Source: Prochlorococcus sp. AG-363-J23 (GTDB lineage: Bacteria; Cyanobacteriota; Cyanobacteriia; PCC-6307; Cyanobiaceae). Taken from it: a stretch of 35,842 nt of DNA. The position numbers were made by a program, and so were the translations under genes. The DNA lies in contig QCFN01000013.1 of the NCBI GenBank assembly GCA_003280245.1, positions 1 to 35,842 on the forward strand, given 5' to 3'. This document shows, one piece after another, positions 8,308 through 17,195 of the stretch (positions within the stretch are counted from its first letter, which is position 1; each line of letters starts with the position of its first letter). Under the pieces are notes generated by a model. It worked only from the letters and a program-made list of their open reading frames with translations. It made no database searches and was not told where the DNA came from.

Positions 8308-9260
8308 GTATCTATTGTTACCCCTTGAGAATGAAAAGAACAACACCAGCTCTCAAGACCGGCCTCTTTAAAATCATTCATGTTTTCATGATGATCTTTT
8401 CTTGCAGATTCAAAGCTTTCATATAGCGCAAAGCAGCTAGGGCCTGATCCACTCATGGCAACTACCAAGCACTCAGGTAATTCTCTTAATACTTTTAAAG
8501 CTCTCTGAACAGCAGGTGTCTCATTCTCAACAACTTCCTGCAAATCATTTCGCAAAGGAGGGAAACGATTCTCCACAATCCCAGACAACCATGAAGCGCT
8601 CCTTAATTTTTTTCGACGCTGGGCAAACTCAGCTTCATTCTCTAAATACCTCGAAGCATTTAACTCTTTAAATCGACCATAAGCACCTGGAGTAGAAACA
8701 CTTACAGAAGGATCTTTAACTAAAACTATCGAGATTGTGCCTCCTAAAGTATTAAGAGGCTCAAGGATTTCACCTCTCCCAAAACACAGTTGAGTACCGC
8801 CTTCCAGGCAAAAAGGAACATCTGAACCAAGACAAGAGGCCAGTTCCCCTATTTTTACTTTATCAATAGAAAGCCCCCAAAGATTATTCAAGCCAATCAA
8901 GGTTGCAGCTGCATCACTTGATCCACCCGCCAATCCAGCACCAATTGGGATGCGTTTTTTCAAGTGTATGTTTACACCCAAGTCTTTAATTCCGGTCTGA
9001 CTTTTTAATAACTCGGCCGCTTTAACAATCAAATTATCTGATTGATTACTAAGGCTAGGATCATCACAAGTCAAAACTATTTCCCCATCTTTCCGGTTAC
9101 TCATCTCCAGTTCATCCATCAGATCGACGCTCTGCATAACCATTGCTAACTCATGAAATCCATCAGATCTAAGTCCGAGTATTTCCAAATGCAAATTAAT
9201 CTTTGCCGGAGCAAAAACCCTTAAAAAGCTATGAGGTGATCTAGAAAGAGTATTAATCAT
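8304..9260 (-). CDS. ispE: 4-diphosphocytidyl-2-C-methyl-D-erythritol kinase
   Basis: IspE phosphorylates CDP-methylerythritol in the MEP pathway, which supplies isoprenoids for carotenoids, the phytol tail and quinones. It is a 318-residue GHMP kinase. The N-terminal FAPAKINLHLEILG carries the substrate-binding Lys20. The glycine-rich ATP motif PIGAGLAGGSSDAAA spans 105-119, with the catalytic Asp at 116. A C-terminal SGSGPSCFALY motif is also present. ATG start at 9260. It lies 16 bases after rsmA and overlaps the DUF3082 gene by four bases. The rsmA-ispE pairing is common in cyanobacteria. Confidence 0.96.
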   Translation of the reverse strand: MINTLSRSPHSFLRVFAPAKINLHLEILGLRSDGFHELAMVMQSVDLMDELEMSNRKDGEIVLTCDDPSLSNQSDNLIVKAAELLKSQTGIKDLGVNIHLKKRIPIGAGLAGGSSDAAATLIGLNNLWGLSIDKVKIGELASCLGSDVPFCLEGGTQLCFGRGEILEPLNTLGGTISIVLVKDPSVSVSTPGAYGRFKELNASRYLENEAEFAQRRKKLRSASWLSGIVENRFPPLRNDLQEVVENETPAVQRALKVLRELPECLVVAMSGSGPSCFALYESFESARKDHHENMNDFKEAGLESWCCSFHSQGVTIDT

Positions 9261-9276
9261 TCTTTAAATACTGAAC

Positions 9277-10104
9277 TTAGGTTGTTATTCGATCAAAGCC
9301 CTTAGCCAACTCAACCCAAGAACCTGGAGAAATCTCTTGAGGCCGCTGACATAGGCCTATACCAACAGATTTTGCCAGATTATTCAAATCATCAAAATTC
9401 ATCAGTCCCACTAGAGTATTCCTTAACATTTTCCTCCTAGCCCTAAAACCGGCCTTCAACAAAACATCAACCTTCCGTGCTAACGCTATATCAAGACGCT
9501 TTTCGGGGGACAAAGGCTCTAATACAATCACTGCCGAATTAACTTTAGGCGCCGGCTTAAAACTGCGTGGAGAGACAGAACAAACTCTCATACATCTTGC
9601 CATTAACTGAAGTCGAACCGAAAGAGCACTGAAATTCGTTTCACCAGGCGATGCAGTTATCCGATCTGCCAATTCTTTCTGAACAAGTAGAACCAAAATT
9701 TTATAAGTAGTTTCAGCAGGCTTATCTAGACTTCCAACCAAACGAGAAAGCAAAGGACTAGTGATGTTGTAAGGGATATTAGCTACCACTTTATTAGCAG
9801 GCTTACCATCAGGAAGGTTTAAAGACGTTGAAAGAACATCTCCCTCCGTCAAAGAGAATCTTGATTCATCACCAAAGCGGTTTCGCAAACCATTTACCAA
9901 ATCCCTATCAAGTTCAATTGCATGAACAGCTGAGACAACTGAAGCAAGTAATTTTTCCGTCAAAGCTCCTCTCCCTGGACCAACCTCAAGCACCCGATCC
10001 TGATTCTTAAGATCAGCTGAACTCAAAATCCTCTCCAAAACCAATTGATCCTTCAGCCAATGCTGGCCAAAACGTTTACGGGGTATATGTCCTGAGAAGC
10101 TCAT
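9277..10104 (-). CDS. rsmA: 16S rRNA (A1518/A1519) dimethyltransferase
   Basis: RsmA (KsgA) dimethylates two adjacent adenosines near the 3' end of 16S rRNA late in small-subunit assembly. It is a 275-residue class I SAM methyltransferase. The N terminus PRKRFGQHWLKD is typical. Motif I is VLEVGPGRGALTE (about 38-50), the acidic residue after strand 2 is in AIELDRDL, and motif IV is NIPYNITSPL (109-118), where NIPY replaces the commoner NLPY. The C-terminal FRARRKMLRNTL region is conserved. ATG start at 10104. It is the first gene of the minus-strand run and is divergent from the gene at 10302. Confidence 0.96.
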   Translation of the reverse strand: MSFSGHIPRKRFGQHWLKDQLVLERILSSADLKNQDRVLEVGPGRGALTEKLLASVVSAVHAIELDRDLVNGLRNRFGDESRFSLTEGDVLSTSLNLPDGKPANKVVANIPYNITSPLLSRLVGSLDKPAETTYKILVLLVQKELADRITASPGETNFSALSVRLQLMARCMRVCSVSPRSFKPAPKVNSAVIVLEPLSPEKRLDIALARKVDVLLKAGFRARRKMLRNTLVGLMNFDDLNNLAKSVGIGLCQRPQEISPGSWVELAKGFDRITT

Positions 10105-10301
10105 CTATCAACTTTATAACTTAAAAGCAAGACCCAATAATTAAATGAATTTATTTGGTCATCCACTTTATAAAAATCACCTATTTTTTAGATCTTTTTT
10201 AACTTTCCCAAATGATCATCATTTCATTCAAAACAAAAAGCCTGTAAATTTCGTCTCTTTTAAAAACAGGACTAAAGTCTAGACATTGTTTAATTCATCT
10301 A

Positions 10302-10565
10302 ATGTCTTTCCGCTTAATGGCCATGGCCTTAGCATGCTTTTTTCTCATCTTCCCATTGCAACCAGCATTGGCTGAGATGACTTCACCCAATGAAGAGCCA
10401 CTAGCAAAGGACGTTGATTTACCTACTGCACTTGACAGCGAAGACTTCTTTGATGACCTCCCCTTTCAACAACAACGTCAGATTTTAAGAGAAGAAATCC
10501 AACAAGAAGCTCAAGGTTTATCACCTCGCTTTCCTTCTCGCCAATACAACTTATTAATAAGATGA
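10302..10565 (+). CDS. Small exported hypothetical protein
   Basis: An 87-residue protein with a classic signal peptide: a short N terminus with one Arg, the hydrophobic core MALACFFLIFPL, and a probable cleavage site after PALA (about residue 24). The mature part is about 63 residues, acidic in its first half (DSEDFFDDLPF) and Q/R-rich afterwards, and ends [10 protein letters not shown] do not recognise it. The stop overlaps the next gene as ATGA (10562-10565), so the two are probably translated together. ATG start at 10302. It may be specific to picocyanobacteria. Confidence 0.7.
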   Translation: MSFRLMAMALACFFLIFPLQPALAEMTSPNEEPLAKDVDLPTALDSEDFFDDLPFQQQRQILREEIQQEAQGLSPRFPSRQYNLLIR

Positions 10566-10996
10566 GCTTAGACAAAAAAAACCTAGAGCGACTAAAGCAA
10601 TTAGGCCAACAACTTCCTCAATCGCTCATAACTTCCGAAGAAACTACCAAGGGAAAAAGAAAGACCAAAAATTCTCAACAGCATCCTGTCGAAACAGAAG
10701 AAAACCCTGAAAAACTATTTAAGGAATTGATAAATATAAGCCCTGATGGAATAGTTCCACCTCATCTAATTGCCCGCCTAAAAGAAATAGAAGCAAAGTC
10801 ATCACAACATTCTAAGCAAAAGAAGAGCCTTAACGATATTGACAATGAGGTAAATGCTTATCATTCTAACTTTTCAAAGCCTCAAAACAAAACCACAAAA
10901 GCATCCTCAAAAAAAAATATTCCATTACCAAAAACAATGGCAGCCGAATACATTGATTTTCAAAAACTTCTACTAGAAGACGAAGATATCTATTAA
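10562..10996 (+). CDS. Hypothetical hydrophilic protein
   Basis: A 144-residue lysine-, serine- and glutamine-rich protein with no signal peptide or membrane segment. A small ordered block, [34 protein letters not shown] (about 46-80, cited as landmarks [19 protein letters not shown]), is surrounded by low-complexity polar sequence. The C terminus ([18 protein letters not shown]) looks like a short acidic helix. I do not recognise a family. It overlaps the exported protein upstream by four bases and is followed 22 bases later by rlmH, so all three probably share a transcript. Confidence 0.68.
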   Translation: MSLDKKNLERLKQLGQQLPQSLITSEETTKGKRKTKNSQQHPVETEENPEKLFKELINISPDGIVPPHLIARLKEIEAKSSQHSKQKKSLNDIDNEVNAYHSNFSKPQNKTTKASSKKNIPLPKTMAAEYIDFQKLLLEDEDIY

Positions 10997-11018
10997 TTTC
11001 CCTAATCTAAATTCTCTT

Positions 11019-11453
11019 ATGAATATCTCAAAATATAAAATCATTGCTGTTGGCAAAATTCGGAAGAACTGGATAAAGGATGGATTATCTCTATACCTAA
11101 AACGTCTACCTAGACTAACAATTACTGAACTCCGTGATAGCACTCAAAAAAAAGAAGCTGAAGCTATTAGGAACATGCTTACCAGTAACGAAACAACTAT
11201 AGCCCTTACGGAAGAAGGTGAAGCTCTAACCTCCGTTGCCTTCTCTCAACGCTTAGAAAGTCTTGGATCATCTCGATTAACTTTCATCATCGGCGGAGCC
11301 GATGGCTTGCCCCCTGAGATCAAAGAACTCTCCTCATGGCAACTCAGCCTTTCCTCTATGACTCTTCCTCACGAGCTAGCCAGACTACTCTTAGTAGAAC
11401 AGCTTTACAGGGCTTATTCGATCTTGCAAAAAACTCCATATCATCGCGCCTAG
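11019..11453 (+). CDS. rlmH: 23S rRNA (pseudouridine1915-N3)-methyltransferase
   Basis: RlmH methylates N3 of pseudouridine 1915 in helix 69 of 23S rRNA, acting on assembled 70S ribosomes. It is a small SPOUT-fold protein, 144 residues here against about 155 in E. coli. Diagnostic parts are [22 protein letters not shown] near the N terminus (cited as AVGKIRKNW), the SAM-binding knot [10 protein letters not shown] (about 89-98), and the closing [20 protein letters not shown]...PYHRA, where the terminal PYHR is conserved. ATG start at 11019. It is the third gene of the plus-strand run that begins at 10302. Confidence 0.95.
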   Translation: MNISKYKIIAVGKIRKNWIKDGLSLYLKRLPRLTITELRDSTQKKEAEAIRNMLTSNETTIALTEEGEALTSVAFSQRLESLGSSRLTFIIGGADGLPPEIKELSSWQLSLSSMTLPHELARLLLVEQLYRAYSILQKTPYHRA

Positions 11454-11529
11454 AAATCAAACCTTAGATGACGCTAAGCACAAGCTCTCCATTAAAGCGA
11501 TAACCCACACCAAAACAGACACCCTCTAT

Positions 11530-11543
11530 AGTACATACGAACC
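11530..11543 (+). promoter_or_regulatory. Candidate LexA (SOS) box upstream of umuD
   Basis: AGTACATACGAACC ends 11 bases before the umuD GTG. The cyanobacterial LexA consensus, as I recall it, is RGTACNNNDGTWCB; this site agrees at about 12 of 14 positions, with mismatches in the middle and right half. The left half (GTAC) is intact and the right half (GAAC) is imperfect. A site is expected because umuDC is normally SOS-controlled, but this one is weak and could be chance. Confidence 0.3.
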
Positions 11544-11554
11544 ATAGGAGGAAT

Positions 11555-11974
11555 GTGGAAAATCTCTGGCCATCTCTAGCCCTTCCAATCGCAAGCGAAA
11601 GTATTTCCGCTGGATTCCCTTCTCCTGCCGATGACTACCTTGAGGCCGGTATTGATCTAAACAAAGAACTGGTTACCCATCCTGCTAGCACTTTCTTCCT
11701 TCGTGTCAGCGGAGAATCAATGAGCGGCGCTGGAATTAATAACGGAGATCTATTAATAGTAGATAGAAGCCTGGATCCACATCCAGGGAACATTGTTGTA
11801 GCCATACTGGATGGCGCTTTTACCTTGAAGCGACTTACTCATCACCAAGGGAGACTCCGACTAGAAGCCGAAAATCCCGATTACCCACCATTTGAACTAA
11901 ATAACTATGAAGAAGTACAAGTCTGGGGAGTCGCAATTTATTCAATTCATAAGCTCAATCTTGCATCTAGATAA
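11555..11974 (+). CDS. umuD: UmuD, self-cleaving subunit of DNA polymerase V
   Basis: UmuD is cleaved with the help of RecA filaments, and the shortened form joins UmuC to make the lesion-bypass polymerase Pol V. This 139-residue protein has a peptidase S24 domain. The cleavage site is Ala19-Gly20 in SAGFPSPADDYLE (E. coli has Cys-Gly). The catalytic pair is Ser55 in SGESM and Lys92 in FTLKRL, 37 residues apart as in E. coli. No DNA-binding domain is present, so it is not LexA. The start appears to be GTG at 11555. AGGAGG at 11546-11551 is only three bases away, closer than usual. umuC follows after 84 bases. Confidence 0.93.
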   Translation: MENLWPSLALPIASESISAGFPSPADDYLEAGIDLNKELVTHPASTFFLRVSGESMSGAGINNGDLLIVDRSLDPHPGNIVVAILDGAFTLKRLTHHQGRLRLEAENPDYPPFELNNYEEVQVWGVAIYSIHKLNLASR

Positions 11975-12058
11975 TAACCAGCAAAGAAAAATAGCTGTTA
12001 TTTCAGAAAGAGCAATTAAACACTTATTCGTTCCCACCCGTTTCAAGAGGCTAGCCAA

Positions 12059-13321
12059 TTGAATACAGCACTTATCGACAGCAACAACTTCTATGCAGCC
12101 TGCGAGCAAAGTTTAGACCCAAAGCTTGTTGGGCAGCCATTAGTTGTACTTTCCAACAATGATGGCTGCGTTATAGCTCGTAGTGCAGAGGCACGAAAAC
12201 TTGGAATTCGCATGGGAAAACCATATTTTCAAATTCATCACGAACTAACCAAACTAGGCGTCAAAATACGCAGCTCAAATTATGCCCTCTACGGTGACAT
12301 GAGTCGAAGGCTCATGTCTTTACTGGCAGAGCATTGTGAGAATTTAAACGTCTATTCAATAGATGAAGCCTTCACCGAGTCAAGGCACTATTCCAGTCAA
12401 GAGCTACAGACTTGGGCCTATCAACTACGTGCCACAGTATGTCGAAACTTAGGTTTAACGATTTCAATAGGTGTCGGTGCTAATAAGACCCAAGCTAAGC
12501 TTGCAAATCAAATAGCAAAAGCGGAACCAATACATGCGGGAATATTCGATCTAACCACAACAAACGAATCAGATCTTTGGCTGGAAAGCATTCCGATAGA
12601 AGACGTTTGGGGAATCGGAAGAAAACTAGCTCACTGGTGCCGTCTCAAAGGAATCAAAACAGCTCGTCAACTACGTGATATGCCCAGCAACGAATTACAT
12701 GCCAAATGTGGAGTAAAAGGAATCCGCTTACAGCGTGAACTAAATGGCCATCCAAGCCCCACTTTTTCAAAGACTGAAAAACAAGAAACACGCATCAGTC
12801 GAAGCTTTAAAGAACCAATAACTAACTTAGAAGAACTTAAAAAAGCTATAAGTAATTATGTTGTACGTGCTAGTGAAAAACTCCGCCAACAAAAACAAAA
12901 AGCAGGAAAAGTGACCGTATATACAAGTACTAGCCTCTTTATTTCAAACCCCTACAACAAATCCGCTACAGCTTCACTTGCTCTACCTAGCAACCATACG
13001 GGAGAGTTACTTTCAATAGCATTACAACTCACAGAAAAGATCTTCCATCCTCACTACCCACTTAAAAAGGCAGGAGTACTTATGCAAGAACTGCATAATG
13101 AAAACAATATTCAACAAAATCTATTTATGCATATCCCCTTACATAAACAACATCAAAAAGAAAATCTCATGCAAAGTATTGATCAATTAAATAATAGATT
13201 TGGAGCTGGAACAATTCAATGGGCAGCATGCGGATCACAAAGGTCATGGACTCTTCGTCATAACCACATAAGTCGTGCCGCAACAACACGTCTAAAAGAA
13301 ATTCCAATTGTAAAAGCCTAA
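12059..13321 (+). CDS. umuC: UmuC, catalytic subunit of DNA polymerase V
   Basis: A Y-family translesion polymerase, 420 residues (E. coli 422). Catalytic acidic residues are Asp7 in LIDSNNFYAACE and Asp102-Glu103 in YSIDEAF. The palm/finger motif NNDGCVIARSAEARKLGI is intact, as is VGANKTQAKLANQIAK, and a helix-hairpin-helix follows at VWGIGRKL. Near residue 365, QQNLF resembles the clamp-binding QLNLF of E. coli UmuC. The start is TTG at 12059, supported by an AGAGG at about 12046-12050. It forms an operon with umuD. The C-terminal tail differs from E. coli but is not truncated. Confidence 0.95.
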   Translation: MNTALIDSNNFYAACEQSLDPKLVGQPLVVLSNNDGCVIARSAEARKLGIRMGKPYFQIHHELTKLGVKIRSSNYALYGDMSRRLMSLLAEHCENLNVYSIDEAFTESRHYSSQELQTWAYQLRATVCRNLGLTISIGVGANKTQAKLANQIAKAEPIHAGIFDLTTTNESDLWLESIPIEDVWGIGRKLAHWCRLKGIKTARQLRDMPSNELHAKCGVKGIRLQRELNGHPSPTFSKTEKQETRISRSFKEPITNLEELKKAISNYVVRASEKLRQQKQKAGKVTVYTSTSLFISNPYNKSATASLALPSNHTGELLSIALQLTEKIFHPHYPLKKAGVLMQELHNENNIQQNLFMHIPLHKQHQKENLMQSIDQLNNRFGAGTIQWAACGSQRSWTLRHNHISRAATTRLKEIPIVKA

Positions 13322-13398
13322 ACTAGAAGTTATAAGAAAAATCACATTTCATAAAACTATATAAATGAATATAAATAATCTCTGCAATTTTTGCTTAA

Positions 13399-13695
13399 TC
13401 AATTCTCTTGAAGAATCTGGAAACTCTTTTGAGTAGTACTTAAAAAAAGTATCACACTCCCTCCTTCATATGATAAGCCAAAGTTCTGGTGTAAAGACTT
13501 TACATCAATCAAAGCGATCCCACATGTCTCCGCTATTAGGACAGGCAATGTATCTTGATTGCCATGCATATTTTGCAAATCTGATGCCTGCCGAGTAGCA
13601 AGCCTTGCCTTATCTAATCCCAACTTTTGGACAAATTTAGGCCAAAGATCATTAACTAGAATAAAGCCAGAAAATTCAATTAAATAATCATTCAT
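13399..13695 (-). CDS. Hypothetical protein downstream of dnaG
   Basis: A 98-residue protein with ATG at 13695. It has no signal peptide or clear membrane helix. It shows a mixed pattern (EFSGFILVNDLWPKFVQKLG, then TLPVLIAETCGIALIDVKSL, then GGSVILFLS) consistent with a small alpha/beta fold. I do not recognise a family. It follows dnaG by 105 bases on the same strand and converges on umuC. The alternation of polar and hydrophobic residues and the absence of a strong competing frame suggest a real gene, but evidence is modest. Confidence 0.5.
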   Translation of the reverse strand: MNDYLIEFSGFILVNDLWPKFVQKLGLDKARLATRQASDLQNMHGNQDTLPVLIAETCGIALIDVKSLHQNFGLSYEGGSVILFLSTTQKSFQILQEN

Positions 13696-13800
13696 GAAGC
13701 ATCAATCAACCAAACTATTTTGACATAAAAGAAGTAATTTAAATATGCACAGAAATAGAATAGTTATTAAGAGGATAAAATTATAGATTAAAAAGGCAAT

Positions 13801-15855
13801 CTAAGCAGGAATTAAATCTTTATCATCAAAACCAGAACATCGTTGACGGTCTAAATGCAAGATATGCTTACGTTCAGTGTAATAAAGTTCTTGAAAGTGC
13901 AAAGCGTCAGAATTGAGTTCCTCGAACATAATGTCAATTCGAGCCTCCATATCCACATATCCATCAGAGCCTCTACTTTCCTGATCGATAAGAGCTGCAA
14001 TACATTTCTCAAGTGTTTCCAATCTTTGTCCACTCCAAGCCTCAAGAAGATGCCGACAACGTTTAAGACTTTTCTGTCTTTCTAGGAGAGCCAACGTTCC
14101 ACGCAATTGAAGCATTGGCTGATTAATTGCTAACAATTGAACCTCACCAGGCTTTAACAAAGGCATAACACGAGCATCTAAAGATTTATCCTCCAATAAC
14201 AATTGATCAGCAATCAATCGAGGCAAATCCATCTGCATTAAATCATCCCCTGAATCAACACCTCTAGTAATAGCCTCTATCCGACCACTCCCTAATTGGG
14301 TTTCTTCTAAGTCAGTAAGAAGTGCCCAAAGCAAACGATGATGTTGAAAAGCAAAATCCTCTAATTCTCGTTGCCTCAATTCTCTTCGAATAACAACGCG
14401 ATGATTGGGACAATGAAGGTATAACAAAAGAACCTCGGCTTCACTTCTTTCCCGTTGAGTTTGCTCACCTGGTTGGTCATAACGCTTAGATCTTCCATGC
14501 CAACGATGGCCTTTGACCTGCTGACGCAGATCTTCTTCTAACTTCAAAGCAAGTCGACTATGTCCCCCGCTTAATCTCTCGGAAACCTTTTGAAGGTAAT
14601 GGGTACGAACTGCAGATTGTGGCAATTTACCGAGTAATGCCACCAATCCACTAACGGCCTTCTGAAAATCATCCGCCTTACCTAAATCAAGGCCTTCAAG
14701 AATTTGCTCTATCTGCCAATCCAACCAAAGCGGTGATTTATCTAGAAGAGCTTTATAATCACCAGGACCATTATCTTGAAGAAATTCATCAGGATCCTTG
14801 CCTGATGGAAGATGAAGAACTCTTAGCTCAAGTTGTCCTTGAAGAGCCAATTGTTCAACCTCGCCAATAGCCCTATTAGCCGCCCGAATACCTGCCCCAT
14901 CTGCATCAAAATTAAGAACAATCCTTTTTGATTCAGAACATCTACAAAGCTGAGTAACTTGATGACAACTCAGGGCAGTTCCTAAAGAAGCTACTGCATT
15001 TGTAACCCCTACAGAATGCAAAGCAATTACATCAAAATAACCCTCAACAACTACAGCTCTATCATCCTTACGAATATGGTTTGCAGCCTTATCTAAGCCG
15101 AACAAATGCTTACCTTTCTCAAAAACCTCAGTCTCTGGAGAATTAAGATATTTAGGATCAGAACCGTCTAATGATCTACCCCCAAAACCTATAACACGTC
15201 CTTGCCGATCTTTAATTGGAACAATAATTCTGTTTCGAAATCGATCATAAAAACCATTCCCTCCCTTGCGAGAAACTACAAGCCCAGCAGATTGAAGCAA
15301 TTGAGAGGATAAACCTTCTACTTGCTGAAGGTGAGTGAATAAACTATCCCAACTATCTGGTGCATAACCAAGGCCAAATGAGTCTAAATCAACCTTATTT
15401 AACCTCCTTTTTTCAAAAAGATAAGTAATTGCATTCTTCCCCAAATCAGAAGACAACTGACTCTGAAACCACTTCGAGGCAAGGGCAAGAGCTCGATAAA
15501 GCTGCTCACGTCGTGAAAGCTGCTGACGCAAACGTTCCTGTTGAGGACCCTCCAACGTTTCAATAGGCAACTGATATTTACGCGCAAGCTCAAGTACAAC
15601 CTCTCCAAAACTTTGACGGTGAAATTCCATCAGAAACTTGATAGAATTCCCACCTGCACCACAGGAAAAGCAGTAATAAAACTGTTTCGCTGGAGAAACA
15701 GTCATCGAAGGTTTATTGTCTTGATGGAATGGGCAAATTCCTACAAACTCCTTACCTTTCTTTTTTAAAACAACATTTTCTCCAACCACATCAACGATAT
15801 CGGCCCGTTCTTTGACAGCCTCAATAGTGCGCGGATGAAGGCGGGGCAATGGCAT
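13801..15855 (-). CDS. dnaG: DNA primase
   Basis: DnaG makes the RNA primers for lagging-strand synthesis. This 684-residue protein has the full domain order. The N-terminal CHC2 zinc finger has Cys41 and His44 in CPFHQDNKPS and Cys62 and Cys65 in YYCFSCGAGG. The catalytic core follows (GFGGRSLDGSDPKYLNSPET). The TOPRIM fold has VVVEGYFDVIALH with the metal-binding Glu, and LNFDADGAG. A C-terminal helicase-interaction domain follows, with a charged linker around residues 450-480 (RWHGRSKRYDQPGEQTQRE). ATG start at 15855. It is a stand-alone gene, divergent from the EamA permease. Confidence 0.96.
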   Translation of the reverse strand: MPLPRLHPRTIEAVKERADIVDVVGENVVLKKKGKEFVGICPFHQDNKPSMTVSPAKQFYYCFSCGAGGNSIKFLMEFHRQSFGEVVLELARKYQLPIETLEGPQQERLRQQLSRREQLYRALALASKWFQSQLSSDLGKNAITYLFEKRRLNKVDLDSFGLGYAPDSWDSLFTHLQQVEGLSSQLLQSAGLVVSRKGGNGFYDRFRNRIIVPIKDRQGRVIGFGGRSLDGSDPKYLNSPETEVFEKGKHLFGLDKAANHIRKDDRAVVVEGYFDVIALHSVGVTNAVASLGTALSCHQVTQLCRCSESKRIVLNFDADGAGIRAANRAIGEVEQLALQGQLELRVLHLPSGKDPDEFLQDNGPGDYKALLDKSPLWLDWQIEQILEGLDLGKADDFQKAVSGLVALLGKLPQSAVRTHYLQKVSERLSGGHSRLALKLEEDLRQQVKGHRWHGRSKRYDQPGEQTQRERSEAEVLLLYLHCPNHRVVIRRELRQRELEDFAFQHHRLLWALLTDLEETQLGSGRIEAITRGVDSGDDLMQMDLPRLIADQLLLEDKSLDARVMPLLKPGEVQLLAINQPMLQLRGTLALLERQKSLKRCRHLLEAWSGQRLETLEKCIAALIDQESRGSDGYVDMEARIDIMFEELNSDALHFQELYYTERKHILHLDRQRCSGFDDKDLIPA

Positions 15856-15963
15856 TAGATCATTCTGCTTGAAACAAAGTCATTACTTTGAGAGAAAGCC
15901 CTAACTTTGAACTTCACAAAAGCTAATTCCAATAATCGCCAATTCGAATGAATTATTGAGTAT

Positions 15964-16908
15964 ATGGACGAACTGATACACCAATCATTAAAGGCTCCTA
16001 ATAAAAAAAGCGATCCAGAGGTCAAAGGAGCTTTTTACCTTCTAGCTAGCTCACTAGCATTTAGCTTGATGAGCGTTTGCGTTAAACACTTAGGAGGACG
16101 CATCCCTATAGCAGAGATCGTACTAGCAAGGTCTCTAATAAGCCTTTTAATTACAGGAGTCATGCTCCAAAGACTTGCGATTTCCCCTTGGGGACGCAGA
16201 AAAAAAGCACTCTTAACAAGAGGCTTCCTAGGAACATCTGCATTGTTTTGCGTATTTGAGGCTATAAAAAGATTGCCCTTGGCAGCAGCAACTGTAATTC
16301 AATACACCTACCCAACTTTTATTGCTATTGGAGCTTGGATATTGCTAGGTGAAAGGATTAAATATCGCATTGCATTGGCAGTTTTTTTAGGTTGGTCAGG
16401 AATTGCACTAGTAGCCAAACCAGAATGGATAAAAGGGAACACTGAACCTTTACCAATTCTTGCAATAGCAATTGCACTTTCAGGCGCCCTACTTACAGCA
16501 CTTGCCTACATACTCGTACGTAATCTTTCAAAGACTGAACATTCATTAGTAATCATATTTTACTTTCCCTTCGTTTCAGTTCCAATAACCTTACCAATAG
16601 TTTTAAACAACGCGGTACTACCAAACGAAACTGAGTGGCTGTGGATAATTGGAGTTGGTATATTTACACAAGTAGGTCAAATATGCATTACGAAAGGTCT
16701 ATCTCTACTGCCAGCAGCAAAAGCAGGCTCATTAAATTATGCTCAAGTTTTCTTCGCAAGCATATGGGGAATAATACTATTCTCTGAATTTCTAGATATC
16801 TGGGACTTAATAGGCTCTGCATTTGTTTTAGCAGCAACAGTTATTAGCCTGAGTACTAACAATATAGAAAGCAATAAGCCATTAGCAATTCAATCTAAAA
16901 CAAAATAA
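15964..16908 (+). CDS. EamA/DMT-superfamily permease
   Basis: A 314-residue inner-membrane protein with ten predicted hydrophobic segments arranged as two EamA repeats (about 22-150 and 165-300). Typical sequence includes FYLLASSLAFSLMSVCVKHL at the start of repeat 1, ATVIQYTYPTFIAIGAWILL at its end, and the matching KAGSLNYAQVFFASIWGIIL in repeat 2. Members export amino acids, nucleobases and other small molecules; the substrate cannot be told from sequence. ATG start at 15964, about 110 bases from dnaG on the other strand. A terminator-like hairpin follows the stop. Confidence 0.88.
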   Translation: MDELIHQSLKAPNKKSDPEVKGAFYLLASSLAFSLMSVCVKHLGGRIPIAEIVLARSLISLLITGVMLQRLAISPWGRRKKALLTRGFLGTSALFCVFEAIKRLPLAAATVIQYTYPTFIAIGAWILLGERIKYRIALAVFLGWSGIALVAKPEWIKGNTEPLPILAIAIALSGALLTALAYILVRNLSKTEHSLVIIFYFPFVSVPITLPIVLNNAVLPNETEWLWIIGVGIFTQVGQICITKGLSLLPAAKAGSLNYAQVFFASIWGIILFSEFLDIWDLIGSAFVLAATVISLSTNNIESNKPLAIQSKTK

Positions 16909-16916
16909 TTCATATC

Positions 16917-16952
16917 TTTAACTATTATTCAATAGTGAAAAGATGTTTTTTT
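16917..16952 (+). terminator. Possible terminator after the EamA permease
   Basis: ACTATT at 16921-16926 and AATAGT at 16931-16936 pair around a four-base loop. The stem can be lengthened past one mismatch by TTT/AAA. A run of seven T begins at 16946. The stem is short and AT-rich, so it is only a fair candidate, but its position 12 bases after the permease stop is right. Confidence 0.4.
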
Positions 16953-17117
16953 AAACAGAAGGATGAAAAGTAGTTTCAAAATAAAGTTTAAGGAATTAAG
17001 AATCAGAAACTCAAGCGATATATTACGGAAAAAGTGTAGACTTAATTTCCCATAAGTAAAGGCAAGATTTAATTCAAGTGTATTTGCGTAAACATTTACT
17101 TGCTCTCAAGAGTCAAC

Positions 17118-17160
17118 CTGGTCCAAACTGGACCCAAAAGAGGAGAAAGCTCTCCCGAGC
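17118..17160 (+). other. Structured leader ahead of the gene at 17196
   Basis: GGTCCA (17120-17125) and TGGACC (17129-17134) form a perfect six-pair hairpin with loop AAC. Next, GGAGA (17142-17146) pairs with TCTCC (17151-17155). The second stem competes with GCTC (17149-17152) / GAGC (17157-17160), so two exclusive folds are possible. The segment is visibly richer in G+C than its surroundings and lies 36-78 bases upstream of the ATG. It matches no riboswitch I know. Confidence 0.35.
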
Positions 17161-17195
17161 CAATCCACACCAAGTCTTTACTTGCCGGCTGCCTT

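Noticed and set aside
17100-17195. Glutamine-type riboswitch in the leader at 17.1 kb
   Set aside because: The hairpins do not carry the conserved bases I know for that class; left as an unclassified structured leader.
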